Positions 1 through 10,258 of a DNA stretch of 64,000 nucleotides are shown piece by piece. The position numbers and the translations under genes are program-made. The DNA is from Myxococcales bacterium. GTDB taxonomy: Bacteria; Myxococcota_A; Polyangia; Haliangiales; Haliangiaceae. The notes under the pieces are model-generated. The model saw only the letters and a list, made by a program, of their open reading frames with translations. It made no database searches and had not been told where the DNA came from. The number at the start of each line of letters is the position of its first letter. The first letter of the stretch is position 1. The stretch spans positions 1-64,000 of the forward strand of contig WYBA01000170.1 in assembly GCA_011526095.1 (NCBI GenBank), in the 5' to 3' direction.

Positions 1-539
1 AGGGCCGGCTCTACTACCGCGTCGGCATGAGCTACGCCCCGGCGGATCTCAAGCTGGCTCCGGCGGATCATGGCTTCGTCGTCTCCCGCCGCTACGAGGC
101 CGTCGACGACCCCGCCGACGTCTCGCGCGACCAGGACGGCACCTGGCGGGTCAAGGCCGGCGCCCGCGTCCGCGTCCGCCTCACCATGATCGCCGAGAGC
201 CGCCGCTACCACGTCGCGCTCGTCGATCCGCTGCCCGCCGGCCTCGAGCCGATGAACCCCGCGATCGCCGTCACCGGGCCGATCCCCCAGGACCCGCAGT
301 CCCAGCAGTCCCAGGGCAGGTACTGGTGGTGGTACCGCACCTGGTACGAGCACCAGAACCTGCGCGACGAGCGCGTCGAGGCGTTCACGTCGCTGTTGTG
401 GGAGGGCATCTACGACTACACCTACGTCGCCCGCGCCACCACGCCCGGCAGCTTCGTCGTCCCGCCGACCAAGGCCGAGGAGATGTACTTCCCCGAGACC
501 TTCGGCCGCTCCGGCACCGATCGCCTCGTCGTCGAGTAG
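1..539 (+). CDS. Alpha-2-macroglobulin family protein, C-terminal fragment
   Basis: This is the 3' end of a gene that begins before the window; the frame is already open at base 3 (GRLYYRVGMSYAP), so the ATG at 27 is internal. The roughly 178 visible residues resemble the last domain of bacterial alpha-2-macroglobulins: a YYR strand, HGFVVSRRYEAV, a Trp/Tyr-rich loop, then VARATTPGSFVVPPTKAEEM and a closing GRSGTDRLVV. Such proteins are large envelope protease traps, often lipid-anchored. The thioester region would lie upstream and cannot be judged. The neighbouring glycosyltransferase converges on it with a 24 bp gap. Confidence 0.75.
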   Translation, partial: GRLYYRVGMSYAPADLKLAPADHGFVVSRRYEAVDDPADVSRDQDGTWRVKAGARVRVRLTMIAESRRYHVALVDPLPAGLEPMNPAIAVTGPIPQDPQSQQSQGRYWWWYRTWYEHQNLRDERVEAFTSLLWEGIYDYTYVARATTPGSFVVPPTKAEEMYFPETFGRSGTDRLVVE

Positions 540-563
540 GCGAGCAGGCGCGGGGCGTCCCCG

Positions 564-1898
564 TCAGGACGTCACTTCGGTGACGTCCGCGGGGGTGGCC
601 AGGTTGTCAGTCGCGCGTAGCGCGGCGACGATGTCGTCGTCGCTCGCCTCGCCGCACAGGGCGCGGAACACGACCTCGGTGTAGGCGCGGCGCGCGGGCG
701 CGCGGAACCCGTCGGCGCCGGACTCCGCGCCGGCGGCGCGCGTCTGCGAGCTCTCCGACCACAGCGCGAGCATGACCGGCGCGCGCAGCACGTCGATCGC
801 GTCGTCGCCGTGACGGTCGCGCAGCCGCTCGCGCAGCTCGAGGTCCGCGCCGAACCGCGCCGGGCGGAAGCCGCCGAGCTGGTCGAACGTGCGCCGCGGC
901 AGCATCAGCGACACCATGCACAGCCGCAGCGAGGCGCCGGGGAACCGGGCGAGCTGCCCGTCAGTGGTGAGCCGGACGAAGCAGCCGTAGCTGGCCGCGG
1001 CGCCCGCCCGCACGCGCGCGACCTGCGCGGCGAGCCGCGTCGGCAGCGCGAGGTCGTCGGCGTCGTGGAACGCGAGCAGGTCGCCGCGCGCGCGCGCGGC
1101 GAGCGCGTTGCGCACGTTGTACGCGCCCTGGTTGCGCGCGGAGGTGAACACGCGGACGCGCGGATCGACGCGCGCGTGGGCGAGCGCGCGCGCGACCGTG
1201 TCGTCGTCGCTGGCGTCGTCCCCGACGAGGAGCTCGACGTCCTGGTAGCTCTGGCCGCGCAGCGAGGCGAGCGCGTAGTCGATCGTCGCGGCGGCGCGGT
1301 GCGCGGCGACGAGGACCGAGACGCGCGGGCCGCGGACCGGCGGTGGCGGCTCGAACCGCACGCGTGCCAGCCACGGCGCCTCGCCCGGGACGACCTCGGC
1401 CCCGGGCAGCCCGTAGTCGGCGAGGTAGGCGGTGAGCGCGGCGGTCGTGGCCGGCGCGCCGGCGAGGCGGCGCTCCGGGTCGCGCAGCCACGCGCGCAGG
1501 CCAGCCGCCGGGGCGAGCGGTGCGTTCGGCGCGGGCGCGGGCGCCTCGCCGCGCGCGCGCCTCGTCTCGGCGATCCACCGCCGCGCGTCGTGCCGCGCCC
1601 GCGCGGGCAGCTCCACGAGCCGTGGCTCGAGCGACGCGGCCAGCGCGGCGGCGCGGTCGTACGCGCCGGCGTCGAGCACGACACGCAGCTCGGCGAGCGT
1701 CCACCGCGGCGCGTCCGCGTCGGCGGCGCGCGCCCGCGCCGTCCGCAGCGCCGCGAGCGCGCGGACCTGCGGGTGGCGCGACGGCGTCGACGCCGCGCTC
1801 GCGACATAGGCGCGGTCGAGCGCGGCGGCGCGCCACCAGTCGCGCGCGTGCCAGCCGGCGCGCCACAGCGCGTCGCGCGCGCGGCCCGAGGCGGTCAC
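564..1898 (-). CDS. Family 2 glycosyltransferase, last gene of capsule operon
   Basis: A 444-residue protein. The N-terminal 150 or so residues are Ala/Arg-rich and helical with no family I recognise. From about residue 185 a GT-A fold is clear: PRVSVLVAAHRAAATIDYAL, LLVGDDASDDDT, RNQGAYNVRNALAARARGD and the metal-binding FHDADD. It probably adds a sugar to the capsular polysaccharide from a nucleotide donor in the cytoplasm. The GTG start at 1898 is chosen because it overlaps the stop of the DUF3943 gene in a GTGA tetramer. The frame stays open far upstream, but that stretch is antisense-type Arg-rich translation. Donor and acceptor sugars cannot be inferred. Confidence 0.82.
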   Translation of the reverse strand: MTASGRARDALWRAGWHARDWWRAAALDRAYVASAASTPSRHPQVRALAALRTARARAADADAPRWTLAELRVVLDAGAYDRAAALAASLEPRLVELPARARHDARRWIAETRRARGEAPAPAPNAPLAPAAGLRAWLRDPERRLAGAPATTAALTAYLADYGLPGAEVVPGEAPWLARVRFEPPPPVRGPRVSVLVAAHRAAATIDYALASLRGQSYQDVELLVGDDASDDDTVARALAHARVDPRVRVFTSARNQGAYNVRNALAARARGDLLAFHDADDLALPTRLAAQVARVRAGAAASYGCFVRLTTDGQLARFPGASLRLCMVSLMLPRRTFDQLGGFRPARFGADLELRERLRDRHGDDAIDVLRAPVMLALWSESSQTRAAGAESGADGFRAPARRAYTEVVFRALCGEASDDDIVAALRATDNLATPADVTEVTS

Positions 1899-3517
1899 AG
1901 CGCCGCCCCGAGCTCGACCACGTAGCGGCGCAGCGCCTGCGACGAGGACGCGTCGCCGACCGACCCGTCGCGGTCCTGGTGCGACACGCGCCCCTCGACG
2001 TACAGCGGGCCACGCGTCGGGCGCCACCGCAGCCACGACTCCCACTCGAGGATCGTGTCCTCGGCCTCGACGTCGAACGTGAGCGACTCCTGGTTGCGGT
2101 CGAGGCCTTCTTGCGACGCGTAGCGCCCGTACTGCACCACGCCGCCGAGGTCGAGTCGCGGCCCGGCGAGCCGCGCCTCGAGCTCGACCCGCCCGGACGC
2201 GCCCCACGCGTAGTAGTAGCCGTGGCGGTCGAGGATCGTCTTCTCGACCTCGTCGGGGTGGTCGGCCTCCCAGCGCGGGTGGGCGCCGGCGTGGAGCCCG
2301 GCGAAGTCGACGTGGGCGCGGGCGCGGGCGCGCACCACCACGCCCGGCGCCAGGACGTGGTGATCGAGCGCCAGCCCCGGCAGATGCGTGAGGCCCTGGC
2401 GCTCGCGCCAGCCGCCGAACAGCTCGCGGCGGTAGCGGTAGCCGATCGCGACGCCGACGGTGGTCGCGCTGCCGACGCCGCCGTCGGGGACGTGCTGGGT
2501 GTGCCAGCCGGCGATGATCGCGTCGCTGTGCCAGTCGAGCGCGATCGCGTCGGGGCCGAGCGCGAGCCGCACCGTCAGCGCGGTGACGTTGGCCTCGGCG
2601 AAGCCGCGCCGCAGGTGGCGCGCGGTGAGGTAGCCGGGCAGCGCGGCGAGCTCGCCGGTGAGGCGCAGCTCGCCGATCGTCAACGCGTCGGGCGCGTCGG
2701 CCCCGGCGCCGTCGGCGGCGTCCCCGGACATCACCGCGCGCGACACGCTCGTCGCGGTGAGGAACCGGTGCCAGAGGTCCGACGACAGCCCGAGCGCGTC
2801 CGGCGCGGTGCCGGCGCGGACCGCGGGCTTGCCGTCGAGCGCGTGGTGCAGCGCGCGCGGGGCGTTCGGCACCCACGCGACGTAGGGATGCCACCACCGC
2901 GGCGCCGGCGCGCTCTCGACGTAGCGCCCGAACCAGTGGACGAACTCGCCGAGCGCCGTGCCGGCGATCGTCGTCGAGATCACGTCGTTGACGCTGACCT
3001 TCTCGCGGAACTCCAGCAGCCACTCCCACGCCATCGACGTCGCGAGCCCGCACCCGATCGACGCCGGCAGGCTCAGCTCGTTGGCCCGCGCGACCACGTG
3101 GAACGCGCCGCCGTTGAACGGGTGCCACGCGAAGTTGATCGGGAACGGGTTGTTGTCGAACCGCCAGGCGTCGCCGTTGAAGCGCTGCTGCCAGCTCGGG
3201 AAGTCCCAGTCCGCGACCTGGCGATCTCGGTCGATCCAGTACCACCCGGCGCTGCCGGCCATGATGACCGTCTCCTCGAGCAACGCGCGCAAGTAGTGCG
3301 GCGGGCGCCGCGCGGTGAGCGTGTCGTACGCGAGCTCGAGCGCCGCCTCGTCGGCGTCGCGGTACGGGGCGTCGGCGCCGTCGTCCGCGCGGGCGGTCGA
3401 CGTCGCAAGGACGACGATCGCCGCCGCGAGCAGCGGCGCCTGGGGGCCTGGACCGGGCGCACGGGAACGACGACGCAACCGCGCCAGTCTACGCCAGCCT
3501 CCGCGAACGCCGCTCAC
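1895..3517 (-). CDS. DUF3943 domain protein, exported, within capsule operon
   Basis: A 540-residue protein. The GTG start at 3517 shares GTGA with the stop of the upstream glycosyltransferase. An Arg-rich N terminus is followed by a hydrophobic stretch (LLAAAIVVLATSTARA), which looks like a signal peptide cut near residue 40. The next 200 residues carry the DUF3943 pattern: GWYWIDRDRQVADWDFPSW, NPFPINFAWHPFNGGAFHV, a serine-rich helix with WEWLLEFREKVSVNDVI, and GEFVHWFGRY. The rest alternates charged and aromatic residues like an outer-membrane beta barrel (GYYYAWGASGRVELEARL). The family's function is unknown to me. Its place between two glycosyltransferases suggests a role in capsule export or surface display. 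Confidence 0.78.
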   Translation of the reverse strand: MSGVRGGWRRLARLRRRSRAPGPGPQAPLLAAAIVVLATSTARADDGADAPYRDADEAALELAYDTLTARRPPHYLRALLEETVIMAGSAGWYWIDRDRQVADWDFPSWQQRFNGDAWRFDNNPFPINFAWHPFNGGAFHVVARANELSLPASIGCGLATSMAWEWLLEFREKVSVNDVISTTIAGTALGEFVHWFGRYVESAPAPRWWHPYVAWVPNAPRALHHALDGKPAVRAGTAPDALGLSSDLWHRFLTATSVSRAVMSGDAADGAGADAPDALTIGELRLTGELAALPGYLTARHLRRGFAEANVTALTVRLALGPDAIALDWHSDAIIAGWHTQHVPDGGVGSATTVGVAIGYRYRRELFGGWRERQGLTHLPGLALDHHVLAPGVVVRARARAHVDFAGLHAGAHPRWEADHPDEVEKTILDRHGYYYAWGASGRVELEARLAGPRLDLGGVVQYGRYASQEGLDRNQESLTFDVEAEDTILEWESWLRWRPTRGPLYVEGRVSHQDRDGSVGDASSSQALRRYVVELGAAL

Positions 3518-4785
3518 GCCGTGCGCTCTTCGTCGTGCGCGCGATCGGTCACGTCGGCCACCAGCCGCAGCCATCGATCGCGGAACGCCTCCGGGCGGAA
3601 TGCGTGCAGCGATGCGCGGCATCGCGCGCGCAGCCGGTGGCGCAGGGGCTCGTCGGTGATCAGCCGCTCGAGGCCGTCGGCCAGCGCGCGGATCCCGCCG
3701 GCGCGGTCGACCAGCCAGCCGTTGTCGTCGTGCTTCACGAGCTCGTTCACGCCGGCGCAGTCGGCGTACGCGACCACCGGGACGCCGCACACGAGCGCCT
3801 CGGCCACGGCCAGCCCGAACCCCTCGAACTCGGCGGGGTGGCAGAGCACCTCGGACTCGAGGTAGACGGCCTTGATCTCGCTGGTGTCGCCCTTCAGCGT
3901 CGCGCGGTCGCCGACGCCGAGCTCGTCGATCTTCGCCTGGAGCTTGTCGCGGTCCGGCCCGTGGCCGTAGAGCTCGAGCGACCAGTCGGGGTGGCGCGGC
4001 GCGAGCAACGCCCACGCCTCGACGAGCTGGTCGTAGTTCTTCATCCCGATGAGCCGGCCGACGCCGATGATCACCTTGCGTCGTGGGCGCGGCGGCGCGG
4101 CGTCGAGGAACTCCTGCGACACCGCGTTGGGGATCGCGACGATGCGGTCCTGCAGCGCGCGCGGGAACCACGCGCCATAGGTCGGGAACAGCACGTGGAT
4201 CCGCGCGGCGGCGCGCAGGCTCAGCCGACGCAGCGCCTTGTCGATCGGGTTCTGGTCCCAGCGCGTGTCCGACTGGTAGTCGTGCGCGGGCACGCTGTGG
4301 TTGGTCGCGATGACGCGCGCGCCCGCGAGCCACCCCGCGAGCAGCGTGACGGTGTTGGCGGGCGGCAGGAACGAGATCATCACGTCCGGGCGGGCGTCGC
4401 GGGCGGCCCGGTGCAGCCGGCGGAGGAAGTACAGGTTCTTCGCGAGCCAGTCGGTGGGCGCCAGCGCGCGGACCGTCGGGTACGCCTTGGCCACGCCGTC
4501 GAGCGCGGCGTACCACGGCGCGCGCCGCGCCCACTTGCGGTGGAGGTTGAGCCGGGTGATCCGCGGCGACAGCCGGTACACCGGCGCCTGCGTGCTGCGG
4601 TCGCAGGTCACGACCGTGACCGCGTAGCCGGCGTCGGCGAACAGGTTCGCGACGTCGCAGAACAGCCGCTCCGCGCCGCCCGCGCGGCCGTTGAGCCGGC
4701 GGATCACCATCATGATGTGGCCGCGCTCGCGCCCCCGCGCGGTCGCGCGGTCGTCAGGGGCGCGCTCAGCGCGCGATCTGATCAT
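3514..4785 (-). CDS. Family 4 glycosyltransferase
   Basis: A 423-residue GT-B enzyme. The N-terminal half has GGAERLFCDVANLFADAGYAV followed by a strand VVTCD, typical of GT4. The C-terminal half has IGVGRLIGMKNYDQLVEAW, the donor-binding EFEGFGLAVAEALVCGVPVV (EX7E motif), and a final YADCAGVNELV. It likely extends the capsule chain from a nucleotide sugar on the cytoplasmic side. The start at 4785 overlaps kpsS by 20 bp; an ATG at 4713 (MMVIRRLNG), which begins at the first beta strand, is an equally plausible start. The stop overlaps the next gene in GTGA. Confidence 0.85.
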   Translation of the reverse strand: MIRSRAERAPDDRATARGRERGHIMMVIRRLNGRAGGAERLFCDVANLFADAGYAVTVVTCDRSTQAPVYRLSPRITRLNLHRKWARRAPWYAALDGVAKAYPTVRALAPTDWLAKNLYFLRRLHRAARDARPDVMISFLPPANTVTLLAGWLAGARVIATNHSVPAHDYQSDTRWDQNPIDKALRRLSLRAAARIHVLFPTYGAWFPRALQDRIVAIPNAVSQEFLDAAPPRPRRKVIIGVGRLIGMKNYDQLVEAWALLAPRHPDWSLELYGHGPDRDKLQAKIDELGVGDRATLKGDTSEIKAVYLESEVLCHPAEFEGFGLAVAEALVCGVPVVAYADCAGVNELVKHDDNGWLVDRAGGIRALADGLERLITDEPLRHRLRARCRASLHAFRPEAFRDRWLRLVADVTDRAHDEERTA

Positions 4786-6052
4786 GCGTCCCGAGCTCGG
4801 GCAGGTGCGCCGGCGCGGGCGCCGGGCGCGGCAGCGCGAGGAACGTCGCGGGCTCGAGCCCCGACGCGGTGCCGAACGCGCCCACGCGCTTGTAGAAGCT
4901 GCCGTTGACCTGGTTCGCCTCGCGCAGCCACCGCTCGAACCGGCTGAACAGGCGGCGGTCCACCTTGCCCGGCGCGACGAAGAACTCGGCGAGGGGGCGC
5001 TGCGACGTGATGCCCGGGATGTCGTAGATCGCGCGGCCCATGACCTTGACCGGCACCTTGTGCGCCAGGGCAGACGTCCCGAACGTGCTGTTCATCGTCA
5101 CGACGCCGCGGGTGTGCTTGAGCAGCGTCGGCAGGTGGCCGCCGTGGATGTAGACGATGCGGTCCCGGCAGCCGAGCCGGTCGCCGAGCCGCCGCAGGTA
5201 GCGCGTGTAGTCCTTGTACGGCATGTCGTGCGGGTGGTGCTTGACCACCAGCACGGTGTCCTTCGGCGCATGCGCGGCGAACTGCTCGACGACGTCGTCG
5301 ATGAACGCCTCCATCGAGCCGTAGTCGGAGTGCGACAGCTGCGAGTCGCAGTGGACCTGCAGCGGCATCAGGAAGTAGCGCCCGGCGTAGCGCTGGCGGT
5401 CGGCGAGGTCGCGCAGCACCCGCTTCTGGGTCAGCCCGTACCACGCCTTGCGCATCGCCCCGCGCCACCAGCAGAAGAACTGGTAGAAGGTGTTCACCGT
5501 TCGGTGGTGGGTGTAGTGCGGGTAGAGGAAGAACCCCAGCGTCACCGCCCACGAGTGGAGGATGGTCCACAGCGCGTGGTGGTAGAAGGCGTTGCCGATC
5601 GGGGTCGGGCGTGGCGCCGGGCCCAGCTTGGCGGTCTTGCGGCGGTAGAACTCGGGGTCCTTGGGCAGCGACGAGTTGCCGTTGACGCCGCCGCGCTCGA
5701 CGGTGACGAAGTTGGGCCGCAGGTAGCCCTCCTCGAACACCCACACCGCGATCCCGAGCTCCTTGGCCAGCTTCACCGCCGGGACGTGGATCGGGCGGCA
5801 GTCGCCGAACAGGAAGATCGAGTCGATCTTCTTCTCGGCGACGATCTCGCGCAGCCGCGCCGGCCAGTCCTGCATCCGCCCGCGGTACGAGATGACGTCG
5901 TCGCCGCGGTAGAACAGCCCGTCGCCGGCGTTGAAGTTGACCTTGGTGACGTGCGCGCCGCGCTCGCGCAGGTCGTCGGCGAGCCGGCGGAAGAACGGAC
6001 CGACCGGGCCCTGGAGCAGCAGCGCGCGCTCGACCGGGGGCTCAAGGCGCAT
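4766..6052 (-). CDS. kpsS: KpsS-type capsule Kdo transferase
   Basis: A 428-residue homologue of KpsS/LipB. These enzymes start the poly-Kdo linker by adding the first beta-Kdo to lyso-phosphatidylglycerol, the anchor of group 2 capsules. Seen here: [70 protein letters not shown] and a late [15 protein letters not shown]. Length fits the family. A Trp/Phe-rich patch near residue 190 ([17 protein letters not shown]) suits a membrane-surface enzyme acting on a lipid. The gene overlaps kpsC by 11 bp and the GT4 by 20 bp, so it is translated within the capsule operon. Confidence 0.9.
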   Translation of the reverse strand: MRLEPPVERALLLQGPVGPFFRRLADDLRERGAHVTKVNFNAGDGLFYRGDDVISYRGRMQDWPARLREIVAEKKIDSIFLFGDCRPIHVPAVKLAKELGIAVWVFEEGYLRPNFVTVERGGVNGNSSLPKDPEFYRRKTAKLGPAPRPTPIGNAFYHHALWTILHSWAVTLGFFLYPHYTHHRTVNTFYQFFCWWRGAMRKAWYGLTQKRVLRDLADRQRYAGRYFLMPLQVHCDSQLSHSDYGSMEAFIDDVVEQFAAHAPKDTVLVVKHHPHDMPYKDYTRYLRRLGDRLGCRDRIVYIHGGHLPTLLKHTRGVVTMNSTFGTSALAHKVPVKVMGRAIYDIPGITSQRPLAEFFVAPGKVDRRLFSRFERWLREANQVNGSFYKRVGAFGTASGLEPATFLALPRPAPAPAHLPELGTHDQIAR

Positions 6053-8114
6053 GGACGACTCCTCGGTAGGCGCGGACCAGCTTGCGCACCTGGCGGCGCG
6101 GCCACGACACCTTGACCGCGCGCGGGGTGGTGCCGGCGTCGCGCTCGGCGGTGAGCTCGGCGATGATCGCCTCCGGCGTCGTGAACCGGCCGGTGCGCCG
6201 GTTGAGGTACGTCGGGTAGCGGATCAGCGCCCCGGCGACGAGCTCGTCGAGCGTCAGCCGGCGCGTCCGCCGCGCGACCGGCGCACGATCCTCGGTCAGC
6301 CCCCATCCGGCGTAGAACGGCTGGCCGTGGACGACGACCTTCTTGCCGCGCAGCAGCGCCTCGAACCCGACGAGCGAGGTCAGCGTGTGCACCTCGTCGG
6401 CGACCTCGAGGCACTGCGCGAGCGTGCCGTCCTCGACGAGCAGGTCGCACGCGGCGAGCGCCTCGTCGCGCGCGACCCGGCCGCGGCGGCGGTTGCCGCT
6501 GACGACGTCGGGGTGCGGCTTGTAGATCAGGAACGCGTCGGGCGCGGCGCGGCGCGCCTCCGCGAGCAGCGCGGCGTTGCCGCGCACGCCGGGGCAGCCG
6601 ACGCGCACGGACTGGTCGTCCTCGACCTGCCCGGGGACGAGCACGACGCGCCGGCCGCGCGGGACGTCGAGCCGCCGGTCGTGGCCGACGTTGTACTTGG
6701 ACAGGCCGCGGCTGACGATCGTCTTGCGCAGCGCCGCGGCGCGCGCGAGCTCGTCGGCGGTGAACGCGGCGGTCTGCAGGATCGTCTCGACCTCGCTCGG
6801 CGTGCGCGGGTCGAAGTAGATGCCCTCGCGATCGACGACGAGCGACGCCGGCATCGCCAGCTCGCTGCCGAGCCCGACCGAGCGGAGGAACCCGTCCTCC
6901 ATCCGCCACGTCGCGACGCCGTGCCGGGCGGCGAGGGCGCGGACGTCGTCGCCGTCGCGCAGGCTCCACACGACGAGGTGGGCGCCGGGGCCGAACCCGC
7001 GGCGCTCGGCGTGCGCCGCGCTGCGCGCGAACACGACGCGGCGCCCGGGCGACCGCAGGTAGCGCCGGATGTAGCGCTGCTTCCACAGCTCGAACCCGAC
7101 GCAGTACACGTCCCCGCGGACGCGGTCGAACGTGCGGCGCTGCAGCTCGAGGTGCTCGACGACGCGCTCGGCCTCGCACGGCGCGCCGGTGTCCGGATCG
7201 ATGTAGCGCGGGTAGCGCAGGTAGGCCGCGGCGACGAGCTGCTCGACGGTGAGCGTGCGCGTCCGCCGGTCCCTCGGCACGTCGCCGCGGTCGTCGGTGA
7301 GGCCCCAGCCGGCGTAGCACGGCGCGCCGAAGCACGTGACCGGCTTGCCGACGAGCAGCGCCTCCATCCCGACCTGCGACGTCACGACGTAGACGTGGTC
7401 GACCTGCTGCATCAGCGCGATCGGGCTCGCCGGCTGCGCGAACAGCCGGACCCGCGGCCCGGCGGCGTCCTCGAGGTAGCCGCGCTTCTTGCCGGCGAGC
7501 ACGTCGGGGTGGGTCTTGACGATGATCTCGGCGTCCGGGTGCTCGGCGCGCGCGGCGTCCAGCATCGCGCGGAACGACGCCTCGCTCGCCAGCCCGCAGC
7601 TCACCGACAGATCGCCGCGCGTCTGGTCGATCACGAGCACGCGGCGCGCGCCCGCCGGCCCGAGCGCGACCTCGGTCGGCGCCTCGTTGAACTTCGACAG
7701 CCGCGCCGCGACGACGCGGTCGATCAGCCGGCGCGCCCGCGCCAGCAGCGCGGGATCGTCGAGCGCGGGGTCCTCGGCGAGCATCTGCTCGAGCCGCGAC
7801 GGCTTGCGCGCGTCGTAGTAGATGCCGAGGTCGTCGAGCACCAGCGACAGCGGCGGATCTCCGTCGACCCCCAGGCCGACGGATCTCAGGAATCCGTCCT
7901 CCATCCGCCAGTACGGGACGCCGTGCCGCGCCGCGTACGCGATCGCCTGCGCGGTGTTGGCCTTCTCGCCGCAGCCGATCACCGCGTCGAGCCGCCGCGC
8001 CTCGGCGTCACCCGGCCGCAGCACCACCCGCGCCGCCCCGAGCAACGCGCCGACGTGCGGGATCCGGGCGATCCCGCGCGAGAACGTCGCGACGGTGTTC
8101 CAGCGCTGTTGCAC
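6042..8114 (-). CDS. kpsC: KpsC-type dual-module beta-Kdo transferase
   Basis: A 690-residue protein built of two related halves. Each half contains the same signature: [14 protein letters not shown] near residue 70 ([13 protein letters not shown]) and again near 385 ([13 protein letters not shown]). Each also has a lysine/histidine donor-site block ([20 protein letters not shown] and [16 protein letters not shown]) and a YAGWGLT(D/E)DR motif. This is the two-domain architecture of KpsC, in which the modules add alternating beta-2,4 and beta-2,7 Kdo residues to extend the linker made by KpsS. It lies 4 bp after the kdsC-kdsB fusion that supplies CMP-Kdo and overlaps kpsS. Confidence 0.93.
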   Translation of the reverse strand: MQQRWNTVATFSRGIARIPHVGALLGAARVVLRPGDAEARRLDAVIGCGEKANTAQAIAYAARHGVPYWRMEDGFLRSVGLGVDGDPPLSLVLDDLGIYYDARKPSRLEQMLAEDPALDDPALLARARRLIDRVVAARLSKFNEAPTEVALGPAGARRVLVIDQTRGDLSVSCGLASEASFRAMLDAARAEHPDAEIIVKTHPDVLAGKKRGYLEDAAGPRVRLFAQPASPIALMQQVDHVYVVTSQVGMEALLVGKPVTCFGAPCYAGWGLTDDRGDVPRDRRTRTLTVEQLVAAAYLRYPRYIDPDTGAPCEAERVVEHLELQRRTFDRVRGDVYCVGFELWKQRYIRRYLRSPGRRVVFARSAAHAERRGFGPGAHLVVWSLRDGDDVRALAARHGVATWRMEDGFLRSVGLGSELAMPASLVVDREGIYFDPRTPSEVETILQTAAFTADELARAAALRKTIVSRGLSKYNVGHDRRLDVPRGRRVVLVPGQVEDDQSVRVGCPGVRGNAALLAEARRAAPDAFLIYKPHPDVVSGNRRRGRVARDEALAACDLLVEDGTLAQCLEVADEVHTLTSLVGFEALLRGKKVVVHGQPFYAGWGLTEDRAPVARRTRRLTLDELVAGALIRYPTYLNRRTGRFTTPEAIIAELTAERDAGTTPRAVKVSWPRRQVRKLVRAYRGVVHAP

Positions 8115-8118
8115 GGCC

Positions 8119-9408
8119 TTAACGGAGCGAGATCTCTTGCTGGATCCGTGCCAGATCCGCCTCGGAGTCTACGCCCGGGCTCGGAGCCACGTCCAGGATC
8201 GGGCAGGCGATGGGAATGCCCAGCGCCAGCGCCCGGAGCTGCTCCAGGGACTCGGCCCGCTCGTGGGGGTGAACCGGGGTTGCGCACAGCCGCCGCAGGA
8301 CCCGGACGCGGTACGCGTAGAGCCCGAGATGGCGCAGGAACGGGATTCCCGGGGGGAGCTGGGCCGGCGGTCCGGCGTCGAACACCCCGCGGACCCAGGG
8401 CACGGGCGCTCGGGAGAACCAGCAGGCGCGGCCGCGGTCATCGCGTACGACCTTCACCACGTTGGCGTCGAACAGCTGGTGAGGATCGGCCACCGGGGTG
8501 GCCACGGTCGCGACACCGGCGTCAGGGTCCGTGCGTAGCTGCGCTGCGACGATCTGCACCGCGGTCGCGGGCATCGCGGGCTCGTCGCCCTGGAGGTTGA
8601 CGACGATCGTCTCGTCATCCCAGCCCAGGCGCGCCGCGACCTCGGCGATCCGGTCGGTGCCCGAGGCGTGATCGGGCGAGGTCATCACGGCGCGTCCGCC
8701 GGCTGCCTCGACCGCGGCGACGATCCGCGCGTCGTCGCACGCGACGATCACCTCGTCGGCGCCCGCCTCGACGCCGCGCCGCCACACGTGCTCGATCATC
8801 GGGCGGCCGGCGATCAGCGCGAGCGGCTTGCCGGGCAGCCGCGTCGCGCCGTAGCGCGACGGGATCACGACGCGGAACCCGCCGGTCGGCGCCGGCGCGG
8901 GCGCCGCGCGCGCGTCGAGGATCGCGTCGGCGACCTCGCGGATCGCGCCGCGGCCGCCGGGCGCGCGCGTCCGCGCGTGCGCCGCCGCGACGACGCGCGG
9001 GTGGGCGTCGTGCACCGCGATCGCCACGCCGGCGGCGGCCATGACGTCGAGGTCGAGCACGTCGTCGCCGACGAACGCGACCTCGTCGCGCGCGACGCCG
9101 AGCGCGGCCATCGTCTCGGCGAGCGCGGCCGCCTTGTCCTCGCGGCCGACGTGGGCGTGGGCGATCTTCAGATCGTCGAGGCGCCGGCGCAGCGCCGCGC
9201 CGGCGCGCGCGCTGATCACGACGACCTCGACGCCGGCCTCGCGCAGCAGGCGCACGCCCATGCCGTCGCGGACGTGGAACGACTTGGTGACCTCGCCGTC
9301 GGCGCCGTAGGTGAGCGTGCCGTCGGTGAGCACGCCGTCGACGTCGGTCGCGAGCAGGCGGACCCGCGCGAGCCGGCCGCGGAGGTGGGCCAGCCCGTCG
9401 GTGGTCAC
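8119..9408 (-). CDS. kdsC-kdsB: Fused Kdo-8-P phosphatase / CMP-Kdo synthetase (KdsC-KdsB)
   Basis: A single 429-residue frame holds two consecutive Kdo enzymes. Residues 1-170 are a KdsC-type HAD phosphatase: [13 protein letters not shown] (nucleophile D22, D24), VVISARAG and [14 protein letters not shown]. After an Ala/Pro linker ([10 protein letters not shown], about residues 174-183) comes Kds[51 protein letters not shown] and [12 protein letters not shown]. No stop or plausible restart separates them. The protein would convert Kdo-8-phosphate to Kdo and then to CMP-Kdo, the donor for KpsC/KpsS. GTG start 9408 overlaps the kdsA stop (GTGA). Separate genes are usual, so the fusion is notable. 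Confidence 0.9.
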   Translation of the reverse strand: MTTDGLAHLRGRLARVRLLATDVDGVLTDGTLTYGADGEVTKSFHVRDGMGVRLLREAGVEVVVISARAGAALRRRLDDLKIAHAHVGREDKAAALAETMAALGVARDEVAFVGDDVLDLDVMAAAGVAIAVHDAHPRVVAAAHARTRAPGGRGAIREVADAILDARAAPAPAPTGGFRVVIPSRYGATRLPGKPLALIAGRPMIEHVWRRGVEAGADEVIVACDDARIVAAVEAAGGRAVMTSPDHASGTDRIAEVAARLGWDDETIVVNLQGDEPAMPATAVQIVAAQLRTDPDAGVATVATPVADPHQLFDANVVKVVRDDRGRACWFSRAPVPWVRGVFDAGPPAQLPPGIPFLRHLGLYAYRVRVLRRLCATPVHPHERAESLEQLRALALGIPIACPILDVAPSPGVDSEADLARIQQEISLR

Positions 9409-10238
9409 GTCGACGACTCCGCGTACGGGCGCGCCTTGACCACGCGGTCGAGCTCGACGAGCACCGCCAGCAGCTCCTCGGCGCGGTGCAACGGCCACTG
9501 GTTCGGGCCGTCGCTCCACGCCGTCGCCGGGTCGGGGTGGATCTCCATGAACACGCCGGCGACGCCGGCGGCGACCGCGGCGCGCGCGAGCACCGGGATC
9601 ATCTCGCGCTGGCCGCCCGACGCCGTCCCCTGGCCGCCCGGCTGCTGGACCGAGTGGGTCGCGTCGAACACGACCGGACATCCCGTGGCGCGCATGATCG
9701 CCAGGCTGCGCATGTCGGCGACGAGCGTGTTGTAGCCGAACGACACGCCGCGCTCGCACACCATGATCTGGTCGTTGCCGACGTCGCGGCACTTGTCGAC
9801 GACGTGCTGCATGTCCCACGGCGCGAGGAACTGGCCCTTCTTGATGTTCACCGGCCGGCCGGCGCGCGCGACGCGCTGGATGAAGTCCGTCTGGCGGACG
9901 AGGAACGCCGGCGTCTGCAGCACGTCGACGACCTCGGCGACCTGGTCGATCGGCGTGTCCTCGTGGACGTCGGTCAGCACGGGCACGCCGACCTCTCGCT
10001 TGACCGCGGCGAGGATGCGCAGGCCCTCGATCAGCCCGACGCCGCGCTTCGCCTTGCCCGAGGTCCGGTTCGCCTTGTCGAAGCTCGCCTTGAACACGTA
10101 CGGGACGCCGAGGCGCGCGGTCACGTCCTTCAGCTCGCGCGCGACGCGCATGACCAGCTCCTCGCTCTCGATCACGCACGGGCCGGCGATCAGGAACAGG
10201 GGCTGGCGGTCTCCGATGTCGTGTCCGGCGAGCTTCAC
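9405..10238 (-). CDS. kdsA: 3-deoxy-8-phosphooctulonate synthase
   Basis: A 277-residue TIM-barrel synthase, normal KdsA length, joining phosphoenolpyruvate and arabinose-5-phosphate to give Kdo-8-phosphate. Clear family blocks: [69 protein letters not shown] and FMEIHPDP. The start is GTG at 10238, 20 bp after the kpsE stop; an upstream in-frame CTG is less likely. Its stop overlaps the kdsC-kdsB start. It sits inside the capsule operon, so this copy probably serves the capsule linker; a separate lipopolysaccharide copy may exist elsewhere. Confidence 0.95.
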   Translation of the reverse strand: MKLAGHDIGDRQPLFLIAGPCVIESEELVMRVARELKDVTARLGVPYVFKASFDKANRTSGKAKRGVGLIEGLRILAAVKREVGVPVLTDVHEDTPIDQVAEVVDVLQTPAFLVRQTDFIQRVARAGRPVNIKKGQFLAPWDMQHVVDKCRDVGNDQIMVCERGVSFGYNTLVADMRSLAIMRATGCPVVFDATHSVQQPGGQGTASGGQREMIPVLARAAVAAGVAGVFMEIHPDPATAWSDGPNQWPLHRAEELLAVLVELDRVVKARPYAESST

Positions 10239-10258
10239 GGGGGCCTCGAGGCGGAGGG

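Noticed and set aside
1520..3865. Very long plus-strand open frames (also 4691-6115, 5931-8600, 13765-16812, 57353-60370)
   Set aside because: They are antisense to well-recognised genes and consist of Arg/Ala/Val-rich low-complexity text, as expected for high-GC coding DNA where stop codons are rare.
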